Position numbers and translations under genes: made by a program | Part shown: piece after piece, positions 53,371 through 62,459 of the stretch | Layout: each line of letters opens with the position of its first letter | Numbering within the stretch: position 1 is the stretch's first letter | Source: Dyadobacter koreensis | Lineage (GTDB): Bacteria; Bacteroidota; Bacteroidia; Cytophagales; Spirosomataceae | Length of the DNA stretch: 64,000 nt | Reading direction: 5' to 3' | NCBI RefSeq assembly: GCF_900108855.1 | Contig: NZ_FNXY01000002.1 | Span: 422,337-486,336, forward strand | The notes under the pieces: model-generated | The model's database searches: none | Told to the model about the DNA's origin: nothing | The model's input: only the letters and a program-made list of their open reading frames with translations

Positions 53371-54502
53371 CGTCGTAAACGAGCAGCTGGTTTTTTGATA
53401 TTACTCTTTCTCCGTCCTTAAGGCCGCTTTTGATATATGCCCGATTGGCCAATGTGCGGTAAACTTCGACGGGGCGGGTTTCAATTTTCGACCTGCTGTG
53501 GAATACCATCACCCAATTTTTACTACGGTCAAAAATGATCGATTGAGATGGGATCGCGTTCATTTGTCCGCCTTCATCGAAGTTCAGATTTACCGTTGCA
53601 TGCATTTCCGGTTTTAATTTAAAACCGACATTCTGGAGCTGGATACGGATCTGCATTGCCTTCGATTCGGGGTCAAGGACATTGTATATTTTATCAACCT
53701 TGCCTTTAAATATTTCATCCGGAAAGCTGATAGTCTGAACATTAGCAGACATTCCAAGTTTTATTCGCGGAATATCACTCTCATTAACGTTCGCCATAAC
53801 CCAGACATCAGCGATTTGTCCTACCGTAAACAGGCTTTCGGAATTATCCGAACGAAGCTGCATGCCGCGGTTTACATTTTTAGAAATAATGAAACCGTTG
53901 ATAGGAGATTTGACGGTATAGTTTGTAGATTTTCCTAACCCGTAGATAGAAAAGATTTCCTTGACGCGGTTCACTTCCGCTTGCGCCTTATCCACCATTT
54001 GCCGGGCTGTTATTGCGTCTCTTTCCGGAACCAGCTTACTTTCGTAAAGATCTTCTGTTGAAGAAAGATTTTTCTGGGCGATCAAAAGATCTGACTGGGC
54101 CTGAATCAGTTGTCGCTCAAAATCTGCGACTTCGCCTGAACGGATGGTTGCCAGCTTTTGTCCTTTTTTAACATTATCACCTAATTCGACATTTACATCT
54201 TCGACATTCCCGCCCACGAGCGGAAATATTTTTATGATTTGATTTTCGTCAGGAACCACCTTTCCAACAAGTGTTAACTCATTTTTGACAGTTTCTGTCT
54301 TCACTGTATCGAGCGTTATTCTGCTCATCATCGTATCCGAAAGCATAAATGCTTTTGCTTCTTCCTGTTTTTCTTCCGTTTTAGTGCAAGAAGACAGCCA
54401 AAAACTCACGAACGCAAGTGAACATAGGTAGAAAAAACGCTTTGCTGCACCTGGCCTGTTACCGTAAAATAATAAATCGAATTGCTTTGTTTCAGCTTTC
54501 AT
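53357..54502 (-). CDS. RND efflux periplasmic adaptor lipoprotein (CzcB-like)
   Basis: A 381-residue membrane fusion protein. The N-terminal helix ends in the lipobox LSSC (Cys about 39), so it is lipid-anchored. A lipoyl/barrel-sandwich half-motif (VGGNVEDVNVELGDNVKKGQKLATI), a helical hairpin (about 135-190) and the second half-motif (YTVKSPINGFIISKNVNRGMQL) follow, then a beta-barrel and membrane-proximal domain. It bridges the RND pump and the TolC-like channel. It lies 33 bp after the TolC-like gene and 145 bp before the pump gene. Confidence 0.92.
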   Translation of the reverse strand: MKAETKQFDLLFYGNRPGAAKRFFYLCSLAFVSFWLSSCTKTEEKQEEAKAFMLSDTMMSRITLDTVKTETVKNELTLVGKVVPDENQIIKIFPLVGGNVEDVNVELGDNVKKGQKLATIRSGEVADFERQLIQAQSDLLIAQKNLSSTEDLYESKLVPERDAITARQMVDKAQAEVNRVKEIFSIYGLGKSTNYTVKSPINGFIISKNVNRGMQLRSDNSESLFTVGQIADVWVMANVNESDIPRIKLGMSANVQTISFPDEIFKGKVDKIYNVLDPESKAMQIRIQLQNVGFKLKPEMHATVNLNFDEGGQMNAIPSQSIIFDRSKNWVMVFHSRSKIETRPVEVYRTLANRAYIKSGLKDGERVISKNQLLVYDALND

Positions 54503-54535
54503 CCGGATGTATGTAAGAAATGAATTTCGTTTTGA

Positions 54536-55783
54536 TTAATTAAAGAGCTCCTCGCCGACTACAAAATTCAGCTCTTCATATACCTTAATCCGGTCAGCCT
54601 GTAACCGGTTAAATTCCTTAATGCTTTCGTTGTAGGTTTCGATAAAGTCAATGAATTCCAGAAGGGTGATATTTCGCTTTTGGAAGTTGTCGTAAAAGCC
54701 TTTGCTCAGTAATTCAAACTGGTCTGTGAAATGGTTTTCAACGCTTTTGTAAGCTTTTTCTGCGACGAAAACTTTTTGCAGTGCAGCATTTACTTCATTG
54801 CTAATACTGCTTTGTTTTGCCGTTTCCAGCGTTTTGAAGTAGCTGACATTACTTTTTGCGGCTCTGATATTTCCTTGATTTCTATTAAAAAATGGAAGAT
54901 CAATAGAAACGTTCAGTCCAAAATAGTTGCTGACATAGTTACTTGACTGGTCATAAATTCCTCCAATCTGAATGTCTGGTACGGCAAGTGCTTTTTGCAG
55001 GGTATAATTTAATTCCGATTGTTTTGTCTCGGACTGAACAACTTTTAAGTCTGAGCGACTCTGTAGTGCGCGATCCTTCAATAAACTGAGGTTGTAATTT
55101 TTGAGCTGATACCGGTTTATATCGCTGCTGTCTACGATGGATTTAATTGGGACTTCAGAATTTAATAGTGTTTTTAGGTCACGCTGGTTTTCTGCCAGTT
55201 CGAAGAGGATATCAGCCCGGTCGTTGGTAAGCTGGAAAAGCAACGCTTTAAGTCTGACTACTTCTTTTAACGAAATATTCTTCCGATCATATTCTTTATC
55301 AAAAGCAGATACTGTTGTGTTCAACGTGGCAATCTGTGTATCGTACAACGCGATAGTCTGGTTCAGAAAATAGGACTCAAAGAAAATTTCACGAAGTTCG
55401 AATTTCAAAGTTCTGATAAGATCGTAAAACTGAAATTCACTTTTTCGGGTCGATTCTACATCCAGCGCAACACGTTTATTTCTTTTTCCGGCTCTTGTGA
55501 TCAGCTGCTGGATCGTAATCGCTTTTTGTCCCTGACGGCCGACATCCAGAAATCCGCGGGAGGGATTGTAAGCACTGATCTCAACACCGAGTGTCGGATT
55601 TGCCCAGAGCTTGTCCTGAATTTCTTGTGATTTGGAAATATCAATCTGATACTTTTCAGCTAAGAGCTGGAGGTTGTGTTGTAAAAAAATACTATCTGCT
55701 TGCCGTATATTAAGCCGCAGGGTATCCTGGGCGCGCAAACTCAAGGATAATAAAAGCAGCAGTCCGGTGACGTAGGTTCGCAT
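54536..55783 (-). CDS. TolC-family outer-membrane efflux protein (CzcC-like)
   Basis: A 415-residue TolC-family channel with a signal peptide ending near SLRAQ. Two repeated units each have long alpha-helices with heptad patterns and short beta-strands; YNPSRGFLDVGRQGQKAITIQQLI and FGLNVSIDLPFFNRNQGNIRAAKSN are typical CzcC-type strand segments. It forms the outer-membrane exit duct of the pump. It is the first structural gene of the efflux set, 81 bp downstream of the kinase gene. Confidence 0.9.
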   Translation of the reverse strand: MRTYVTGLLLLLSLSLRAQDTLRLNIRQADSIFLQHNLQLLAEKYQIDISKSQEIQDKLWANPTLGVEISAYNPSRGFLDVGRQGQKAITIQQLITRAGKRNKRVALDVESTRKSEFQFYDLIRTLKFELREIFFESYFLNQTIALYDTQIATLNTTVSAFDKEYDRKNISLKEVVRLKALLFQLTNDRADILFELAENQRDLKTLLNSEVPIKSIVDSSDINRYQLKNYNLSLLKDRALQSRSDLKVVQSETKQSELNYTLQKALAVPDIQIGGIYDQSSNYVSNYFGLNVSIDLPFFNRNQGNIRAAKSNVSYFKTLETAKQSSISNEVNAALQKVFVAEKAYKSVENHFTDQFELLSKGFYDNFQKRNITLLEFIDFIETYNESIKEFNRLQADRIKVYEELNFVVGEELFN

Positions 55784-55864
55784 AAACGCATGGTTAGAAA
55801 GATGCGATATACGGTAGCCAGTATTACAGGAGGCTTAAAATAACCTTAGAAAAAAATTAGAATG

Positions 55865-57232
55865 CTAAATGTGCTTTAATGTAACCTTGAATTCACTTCC
55901 TTTTTCAAGCTCGCTTTGTACCGAGATGCTACCATGATGCAGCTCAATAATACGCTGGCAAATCGATAAGCCAATACCAAAACCAGGGACGTTGCTCGTA
56001 TGGGAAGCACGGTAAAAGGGATCAAACAGATAGGGGATATCCTGCCTACTGATACCGATCCCTTCGTCTGCTATTCTTATCGTGCAATCGGTGTCGTTTG
56101 TTTCAAATAAAACTCTGGCCGTGTGGTTCGAGGAATATTTGCAAGCGTTATCAATCAGATTGAGTAGCACTCTTTTTAGTAATTCCTCATTCCCTTCGAT
56201 AATTGTATCATTCTCATTTTCAGGTATTGTAATATAGTCAATGAGGATTTTATAGTTCGGAGAAGAGGAAAGGATTTCTTCCTTGGCCATGAAAGCCAGA
56301 TCTTCTACCCGAACGGAGGTAAATTTATTATTACCCATATTCTCGATGGACCGCGCAAGAAAAAGCAGGTTATTGGTGATGCTGATCAGCCGCTCGGTAT
56401 CCGAAAAAAGGTTTTCGAAAACTTCTTCGAGATCAGGATTGTTTTTGGCAAAACGCTGGCCCAGCTGTATTTCTGATTTCAAGGCCGCAAGCGGCGTTCG
56501 AAGTTCATGGGAGGCGTGAGAAACAAAACTTTTTTGCTGTACAAAAGCCTTGTTTAACCGATCCAAAACGGTGTTAAAATTGATCGCTAGTTGCGCAATT
56601 TCATCTTTCCGGTTTCCTTCGTCCAGTTTTTGTTCAAGATTATTGGCCGTGATCTGCGATACCTGATGGTTAATCGCGCTGATGGGTTTTAAAGAATTAC
56701 TGGCGAAATAAACGCCGAGAGCAACTGTCAGCCCGATTCCGCCAACCAGTCCCCAGGCCAAAGTCTGCAGTAGATTCTCTAATTTGCTTCGTCCGAATTT
56801 GTCATAAGCAGAGGCAAGCACTACAAGCGGTTCATCACCTTCCTGATAAAGCAAACCGATTGTTTCACTCTGATCCTGCAAAAACTCCATTTCCTTATTT
56901 TGCCGAACCTGCCCTAATAACTCTTTGTGATACGTGATCAGTTTGTCGTCAACGCTGGAATAAACCAATTCGTCTTTTGTGTTAAAAATAAGGACTTTTT
57001 CATCGAACATCTCGGTAAGCGTGTTCATGTCGATTGTCCGTAAAAGATCTTTGTCGATCCCTTTTACTTTCACTAAAAGACGGCAAGTCGTTTGCGCTTT
57101 ACTTTTCAGACGGTCGTAAAATTCTTCCTGACGATATCGTGCAGAAACACTATAAACCGCGATAGAAAAAAGCAGTAAGATAACCGCCACCATCAAGGTA
57201 AATTGCAGCGCAATCCTGTCTTTTATTTTCAC
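55865..57232 (-). CDS. Sensor histidine kinase of the metal efflux operon
   Basis: A 455-residue kinase with two helices (about 10-30 and 155-178), a periplasmic sensor of about 120 residues, HAMP, HisKA with SHASHELRTPLAALKSE, and HATPase_c with LIDNACKYSS, DEGIGI and GFGIGLSICQRII. The start is a GTG at 57232; the next in-frame ATG lies inside the first helix. It follows its regulator by 50 bp and precedes the TolC-like gene, so it probably senses periplasmic metal like CusS/CzcS. It is paralogous to the kinase at 23775. Confidence 0.92.
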   Translation of the reverse strand: MKIKDRIALQFTLMVAVILLLFSIAVYSVSARYRQEEFYDRLKSKAQTTCRLLVKVKGIDKDLLRTIDMNTLTEMFDEKVLIFNTKDELVYSSVDDKLITYHKELLGQVRQNKEMEFLQDQSETIGLLYQEGDEPLVVLASAYDKFGRSKLENLLQTLAWGLVGGIGLTVALGVYFASNSLKPISAINHQVSQITANNLEQKLDEGNRKDEIAQLAINFNTVLDRLNKAFVQQKSFVSHASHELRTPLAALKSEIQLGQRFAKNNPDLEEVFENLFSDTERLISITNNLLFLARSIENMGNNKFTSVRVEDLAFMAKEEILSSSPNYKILIDYITIPENENDTIIEGNEELLKRVLLNLIDNACKYSSNHTARVLFETNDTDCTIRIADEGIGISRQDIPYLFDPFYRASHTSNVPGFGIGLSICQRIIELHHGSISVQSELEKGSEFKVTLKHI

Positions 57233-57282
57233 AAAAAGTAATTTTTAAGTAACAGTATTTTGAAATAACCTGAAAAACCGGC

Positions 57283-57969
57283 TTATTCTTCTTTCATAAT
57301 ATAGCCTAATCCGGGCCGCGTATGAATCAGTTTTGTTGAAAAATCTTTATCAATTTTTTTGCGCAGATAGTTGATATAGACCTCGACGACATTGGTTCCA
57401 GGATCAAAATTCAGATGCCATACATGCTCAGCTAAATCCATTTTGGAAACGACACGACCTCGGTGTAACAGAAAATATTCCAATAAGGCGAACTCCTTCG
57501 CAGTTAATTCAATTGATTTTCCGGCACGGATAACTTCTTTCGTACCAATGTTAAGTTCAAGGTCGGCAATACGGAGTACCTGCGATTCTGTCTCAGGATT
57601 ATTCAGTTCAGAAACACGTAGAGCCGCATGGATACGCGCCATCAATTCTCTGAAATCAAACGGCTTAACAATATAATCATTTGCTCCTTTGTTCAATCCT
57701 TCCACCTTATCTTCCACTTCTCCGTAAGCTGTCAACATGATAATGGGCAGTGAAGGTTTGTAGACCCGGATCTGCTGACAAACGTCATATCCTTTCAGAC
57801 CAGGAAGATTTACATCCAGCAAAATCAGATCAAACTTTTTGCTCAGTGCCAGGTTTTTACCAGTGATACCGTCGTATGCAATTTCTGCTTCAAAGTTTTC
57901 AGCGTGTAAACCCCGGTAAATGTTCTGAGCGATACGCCTGTCATCTTCGACAATGAGTATATTTTTCAT
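57283..57969 (-). CDS. OmpR-family response regulator of the metal efflux operon
   Basis: A 228-residue regulator. The receiver has VEDDRR, LILLDVNLPGLKG with the phosphoacceptor Asp, and YIVKPFDF with the conserved Lys. The winged-helix domain (about 130-228) ends TRPGLGYIMKEE. It is the first gene of the minus-strand run leading to CzcCBA-type efflux genes and, by analogy with CusR/CzcR, should activate them. It closely resembles the regulator at 23101-23778. It starts 76 bp after the end of the PLP-enzyme gene. Confidence 0.92.
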   Translation of the reverse strand: MKNILIVEDDRRIAQNIYRGLHAENFEAEIAYDGITGKNLALSKKFDLILLDVNLPGLKGYDVCQQIRVYKPSLPIIMLTAYGEVEDKVEGLNKGANDYIVKPFDFRELMARIHAALRVSELNNPETESQVLRIADLELNIGTKEVIRAGKSIELTAKEFALLEYFLLHRGRVVSKMDLAEHVWHLNFDPGTNVVEVYINYLRKKIDKDFSTKLIHTRPGLGYIMKEE

Positions 57970-58045
57970 GTATTTGGTCAGGTCGTTTCATTTAATATAA
58001 CAGATACAATTTACAGCAAAACTATTCAGAAATGCCATAACCAGT

Positions 58046-59206
58046 TTATAAGACTTCCAATGCCTGTTCAAAGTCGCTGATCAAATACTCCGGGTCTTCA
58101 AAGCCGATATAAATACGGACCATACGGTGTCGTTCAATAGTTGGGTCGAAATCTTCCGGTGAAAGTCCGCCTGCCTGTGGCAAAATCAATGACTCGTGGC
58201 CACCCCAGGAAACAGCGACAAGGAAATGTTTTAGAGAATAAGTAAATCGCTCGATCTGATGATGCGAAGTTGCTTTGATTATGATGGTGAACAGCCCGCA
58301 TGCGCCCTTCATTTGCTTGCGAGCCAGTTCTAATTGAGGGAAATTCTCATCAAAAGGAAAAATCAGTTTTTCAATTTTAGGATGTTTCTTGAGATAATCA
58401 ATAACTTTTAAGGTAGATTTTGAGATATGTTCGAGACGCATCGGCAAGGTTCGAAGTCCTCTCAGAATCAACCAGGCATTGAAAGGAGAAATTCCTGAAC
58501 CGGTATTCAGCAATTGTTCGTTAAATATTTTTTTTAGCATTTCCTTGGAACCGGTGAGTACTCCCGCAAGCACATCGCTATGGCCGCCCAGGTATTTTGT
58601 TCCGGATTGCAAACTAAGATCAATTCCAAAATCGTGTGGTTTCTGATAGATCGGAGTGCAATAACTATTATCAACAATGGTAATGATGTCAAGACTTTTT
58701 GCCAATTGAGAAACAGCTGCCAGATCCTGGATTTCGTAAGTCAGCGTATTAGGTGTTTCAAGATAAATGATCTTCGTTTCTGGCCGGATCGCTTCATGGA
58801 AATTTTCAATTTTAGTGCCGTCGATGTAAGTGGTTTCTACACCGAAACGGGTCAGTACGTTATCAAAAAGTCTTGTTGCCCAGCTGTATGGTTTTTTGAT
58901 CGAGATGATGTGATCACCTGATTTGACATTCGCCATGATCGAGCAATAAATTGCCGAGGCGCCGCTGTTAAAAACGAGCGCATCTTCTGCTCCATCCAGT
59001 GCAGCAAGTTTTTTACTTAAAATATCTACTGTGGGATTTTTACCTCTTGAATATAAAAACGCAGATTCTTCGTTGGCAAAAGCATTACGTAACTCCTCAA
59101 AAGTGTCGAATGCGAAATTACTAGTCTGTACGATCGGAGGAGAAACCGCATTGAAATATTGACTGCGATCTTCTCCAAGCTCGTTCAGAATGTAGGAAAT
59201 ATCCAT
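58046..59206 (-). CDS. Cys/Met metabolism PLP-dependent enzyme (cystathionine gamma-synthase family)
   Basis: A 386-residue PLP enzyme of the gamma-family. The cofactor Lys is in LQSGTKYLGGHSDVLAG, and the preceding IITIVDNSYCTPIYQKP segment contains the ring-stacking and phosphate-binding residues. SRGKNPTV near residue 55 and the C-terminal SLGGhES-like VSWGGHESLILP complete the family pattern. Family members act as cystathionine synthase or lyase, or as methionine gamma-lyase; I cannot separate these by eye. It starts 4 bp after the App1-like gene, so the two share a transcript. Confidence 0.9.
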   Translation of the reverse strand: MDISYILNELGEDRSQYFNAVSPPIVQTSNFAFDTFEELRNAFANEESAFLYSRGKNPTVDILSKKLAALDGAEDALVFNSGASAIYCSIMANVKSGDHIISIKKPYSWATRLFDNVLTRFGVETTYIDGTKIENFHEAIRPETKIIYLETPNTLTYEIQDLAAVSQLAKSLDIITIVDNSYCTPIYQKPHDFGIDLSLQSGTKYLGGHSDVLAGVLTGSKEMLKKIFNEQLLNTGSGISPFNAWLILRGLRTLPMRLEHISKSTLKVIDYLKKHPKIEKLIFPFDENFPQLELARKQMKGACGLFTIIIKATSHHQIERFTYSLKHFLVAVSWGGHESLILPQAGGLSPEDFDPTIERHRMVRIYIGFEDPEYLISDFEQALEVL

Positions 59207-59210
59207 TTAC

Positions 59211-60224
59211 TTAGGTTAAATTATTTTCAGTTGGTTGTTTAAATACGATACCCGTTTCAAGCGAATGAATAATGGCTTTGTTGCTGTGTGAGAAGTAACA
59301 AGTGTCAATACCCATGTCCTGAATTTTCTTTAAAAGTATCGTTGTGTCAGATTTACTCCTTTTTCGGGTTTGGCGAATGTAAACAGCTCTGATATTAGCT
59401 GCAAACATTTGGCAGATTTCTTCATAGATTACCGGGTCTTTTTGAGAGTCGTCACCGAGTAGTATGAATTGTAACTCCGGGTAAAATTCAATAATGTTCT
59501 GGATTTTACGAAACTTGTGATCGTGCGAGCCTGAACCGGTCATGATAAAATCATCGAGCCCGGATTTAATTTTTTTTAATTTCAAAACTGCTTTTGGCAG
59601 TCCGTTCAGCTCTGCGAAGCGGATGATCATATCGTATAAATTCCACTCACTGCTAGATACATAAAAGAAAATATTGGCAGGATGCACCGGATTTGTCCGG
59701 CTTGCTAGTGACAACAGCTGATAATGTTTGACTACGTCGTCAAAAGGTTTTCTGGCCTGGACATTTTTTGCCAGCAGCACAAACAATTTTTTAAACGATC
59801 TGCGGCTATGCGATATCAAAAATGTGTCATCAATATCGGATATGATGCCGTAGGAACTTTCGTAGGGTATGAAAAATTCTTCCTGTCTGGTTATTTGATA
59901 TTTATGACGGTCAACCTGGTCGTCAACACTGACTTCATACGGGTGCCAGCCACCTGTCATCGGTTCATGAAAAGGGATCTGAAAGCGGAAATAACCATCT
60001 TCCATGGTTTGTGTCTCCGCAACAACCGAACCAACTCTCAGAACAACCCTTAAATTTGGTATGGTTTTTATTGAGAAAAGCTGAAGGATTGTCCGTGCAT
60101 ACCTAAAACCTTTTCGGGTATATTTGTGATCACCTTCCGGGTATTTTTCAACTACGTGTCCAAAAACAACTAATTCGTTTTTATTTGCGTATCCCCGGTA
60201 TAATTTTAAGTCGCATCTTTTCAT
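59211..60224 (-). CDS. App1-like (DUF2183) phosphatidate phosphatase family protein
   Basis: A 337-residue soluble protein. The N-terminal ~120 residues form a beta domain. The HAD-like catalytic domain opens with GIISDIDDTFLISHSRRS, giving the DxDxT motif, and continues with FFYVSSSEWNLYDMI and FILLGDDSQKDPVIYEE. Yeast App1 is a Mg-dependent phosphatidate phosphatase; bacterial members share the core but their substrate is unproven. It is head-to-head with a diacylglycerol-kinase-family gene 45 bp away, whose reaction would run the opposite way. Confidence 0.85.
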   Translation of the reverse strand: MKRCDLKLYRGYANKNELVVFGHVVEKYPEGDHKYTRKGFRYARTILQLFSIKTIPNLRVVLRVGSVVAETQTMEDGYFRFQIPFHEPMTGGWHPYEVSVDDQVDRHKYQITRQEEFFIPYESSYGIISDIDDTFLISHSRRSFKKLFVLLAKNVQARKPFDDVVKHYQLLSLASRTNPVHPANIFFYVSSSEWNLYDMIIRFAELNGLPKAVLKLKKIKSGLDDFIMTGSGSHDHKFRKIQNIIEFYPELQFILLGDDSQKDPVIYEEICQMFAANIRAVYIRQTRKRSKSDTTILLKKIQDMGIDTCYFSHSNKAIIHSLETGIVFKQPTENNLT

Positions 60225-60269
60225 ATCTTACCTTTACCTTATGCACTTGAAGTGCCTAAATTAGACAAT

Positions 60270-61145
60270 ATGTTTTCAGAACGAAAGGTTTTGTTAGTTG
60301 TAAATCCTATATCCGGTGACAAGGACAAAGAGGAGATTTTGTTAAAAGTGGCCGCAAAGGCGGAGGAGGATGATTATGTTTTGAGCATATTTTCCACAAC
60401 TGGGGTTAATGATCTTGGCGAGATAAGAAATCTTGTAAAAAACTTGTGCCCTGACCGCATTCTGGTTGCGGGGGGTGATGGGACGATATCAATGGCTGCG
60501 GAGGCAGTAACCGGCACTGACATTGTTTTTGGAATTATCCCGGCTGGCTCCGCCAACGGTTTGTCAGCGGATTTTGGTCTGTCGTCCGATTTAGACGAAG
60601 CGATAGAAGTTGCCTTTGGAGATCAATCCATTCATGTCGATGCGGTAAGGATCAATGATGAAATTAGTTTGCATCTCAGTGACATCGGACTGAATGCGCT
60701 ATTGGTGAAAAACTATGAGAATGGGGATATACGCGGGAAGCTGGGATATGCGCTGGAAATGTTTAAGACATTGAATGAACACGAAAATTTTCGTGTACGT
60801 ATAACCACTGAAAGTGCAACGCTTGAAACGGAAGCTCTGGTTGTTATTATTGCGAATGCCAAAAAATACGGTACCGGGATTAGCATCAATCCGTTTGGCG
60901 ATATGTCTGACGGGCTTTTTGAAATCGTTATTGCTAAAAGAATTGACTTTATCGAAACTGCGAAATTCCTGACGGGAAATGCTTCGTTTGATCATGATGT
61001 CATGGAAGTACTTTCAGTTGAAAATGCAAAAATAGAATGTCTGGACCGTGAGGTTTATTTCCAGGTTGACGGCGAATATAAGGGCGAAGTAAGGGAGTTA
61101 AATGCTTCTATTTTAAAAGGTTTCGTCAGAATTGCTGTTCCTTGA
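60270..61145 (+). CDS. Diacylglycerol kinase family lipid kinase (YegS/DagK-like)
   Basis: A 291-residue enzyme phosphorylating diacylglycerol or a related lipid with ATP. The nucleotide site is VNPISGDKDKEE followed by VAGGDGTISMAAEAVTG and GIIPAGSANGLSADFGL; a beta-sandwich C-terminal domain ends with FQVDGEYKGEVRELN. I prefer the ATG at 60270; a GTG six codons upstream is in frame. It diverges from the App1-like phosphatase gene, suggesting shared control of phosphatidate/diacylglycerol balance, which is inference. Confidence 0.88.
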   Translation: MFSERKVLLVVNPISGDKDKEEILLKVAAKAEEDDYVLSIFSTTGVNDLGEIRNLVKNLCPDRILVAGGDGTISMAAEAVTGTDIVFGIIPAGSANGLSADFGLSSDLDEAIEVAFGDQSIHVDAVRINDEISLHLSDIGLNALLVKNYENGDIRGKLGYALEMFKTLNEHENFRVRITTESATLETEALVVIIANAKKYGTGISINPFGDMSDGLFEIVIAKRIDFIETAKFLTGNASFDHDVMEVLSVENAKIECLDREVYFQVDGEYKGEVRELNASILKGFVRIAVP

Positions 61146-61279
61146 TTTTGCACTTGCTTTTAGTAATTAATCGCAGATGACGTGCATTGAATAAATCTGT
61201 AATTACTTTGATGCCTATCAGTAGTCAAGCTGATAAAACGTCTTTTCAGGATAGTTTGCAATTTGATGATACCTGAAAA

Positions 61280-62434
61280 ATGAAAACAGTTCATACGATT
61301 TTATTAATTTCTGCTGTAACATTCGGAATAAACGCTTTTGCCCAGCAGCCCGAACTTTGCCAGGGGCCTTATTTTACAGAAGCACAGGGCAGAGCATTTC
61401 TTGATAGCCACATGCCGGCAAACAAGGAAGAATGGGAAGGAAGATCGAAGAAAATCAAGGCTCAGATCCGGGAAGGAATGGGGCTGGAGACTGTTCCGGC
61501 CAAGCCGAATTCCGCACCGATCATTCATAGCAAAAGAGTGATGGATGGATACACGATCGAAAATGTAGCCTTCGAAAGTCTGCCAGGGATTTATGTTACA
61601 GGAAATTTATATCGGCCGGTAAAAAAGCAAAAATCTTATGCCGGGATATTGTGCCCGCACGGGCACGGAGAAAATCCTCATGGCCGTTTTCGCGAACAAA
61701 CTCAAAAACGTTGTGCAACCTTGGCCAGGATGGGGGCTGTGGTGTTCGTTTTGGATATGGCCGGACAAGGGGACTCGAAACAGACGGAACATAAATTTTC
61801 TAAGGCACTAAAACTTCAAACGATCAATGCAATGCGAGGTGTCGATTTCCTTTTATCAATTCCTGGTGTTGATCCTCAACGTATTGCGGTGACCGGTGAG
61901 TCGGGTGGGGGAACTCAAACTTTTTTGCTTGCCGCACTTGATCAGCGTGTTAAAGTTACTGCACCGACTGTCATGGTATCCGCTCATTTTTTTGGCGGCT
62001 GCGTTTGTGAGAGCGGAATGCCCATTCACAAGAAAGGGGATTACCAAACTAATAATGTTGAGATCGCTGCGCTTACTGCTCCTCGGCCTATGCTGCTAAC
62101 TTCTGACGGAGACGACTGGACAAAGAATACTCCGAAAGTTGAATTTCCATTTATGCAGAAAATTTATGCACTTTATGGAAAGCAAAATCTTGTAGAGAAT
62201 GTACACTTGCCCGATGAAAAACATGATTACGGACCGAACAAACGGAAAGCGATGTACGCGTTTATGGCAAAACACTTGAATCTGAATATCCGGGCGGTTT
62301 CGGACGCACAGGGAAATATTGATGAAGGCCCTTCAAAAGTGTTGGAACAAAAGGATCTGGCAGTATTTGATACAGAACATCCACGGCCCAAGAATGCTGT
62401 GATGGGTGACGAGGCGGTTTTAAAACTATTATAA
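61280..62434 (+). CDS. Secreted alpha/beta-hydrolase (acetyl xylan esterase-like)
   Basis: A 384-residue secreted hydrolase with a signal peptide ending NAFAQQ. The oxyanion region HGHGENPHGRF, the nucleophile elbow GESGGGTQT, an acid in SDGDDWTKN and the His in PDEKHDYGPNKR make a complete Ser-Asp-His triad. CVCESGMP near the middle adds a Cys pair. Such proteins are usually carbohydrate esterases or peptidases in Bacteroidota catabolic clusters. It lies 25 bp before a GntP-type sugar-acid permease, so an ester of a sugar acid is a possible substrate. Confidence 0.85.
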   Translation: MKTVHTILLISAVTFGINAFAQQPELCQGPYFTEAQGRAFLDSHMPANKEEWEGRSKKIKAQIREGMGLETVPAKPNSAPIIHSKRVMDGYTIENVAFESLPGIYVTGNLYRPVKKQKSYAGILCPHGHGENPHGRFREQTQKRCATLARMGAVVFVLDMAGQGDSKQTEHKFSKALKLQTINAMRGVDFLLSIPGVDPQRIAVTGESGGGTQTFLLAALDQRVKVTAPTVMVSAHFFGGCVCESGMPIHKKGDYQTNNVEIAALTAPRPMLLTSDGDDWTKNTPKVEFPFMQKIYALYGKQNLVENVHLPDEKHDYGPNKRKAMYAFMAKHLNLNIRAVSDAQGNIDEGPSKVLEQKDLAVFDTEHPRPKNAVMGDEAVLKLL

Positions 62435-62459
62435 CGATTATCAGCCTTTTCACTTTTAT

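Noticed and set aside
60225..60269. SAM-type riboswitch before the App1/PLP enzyme operon
   Set aside because: The leader is too short to hold one, and no conserved riboswitch core is visible.
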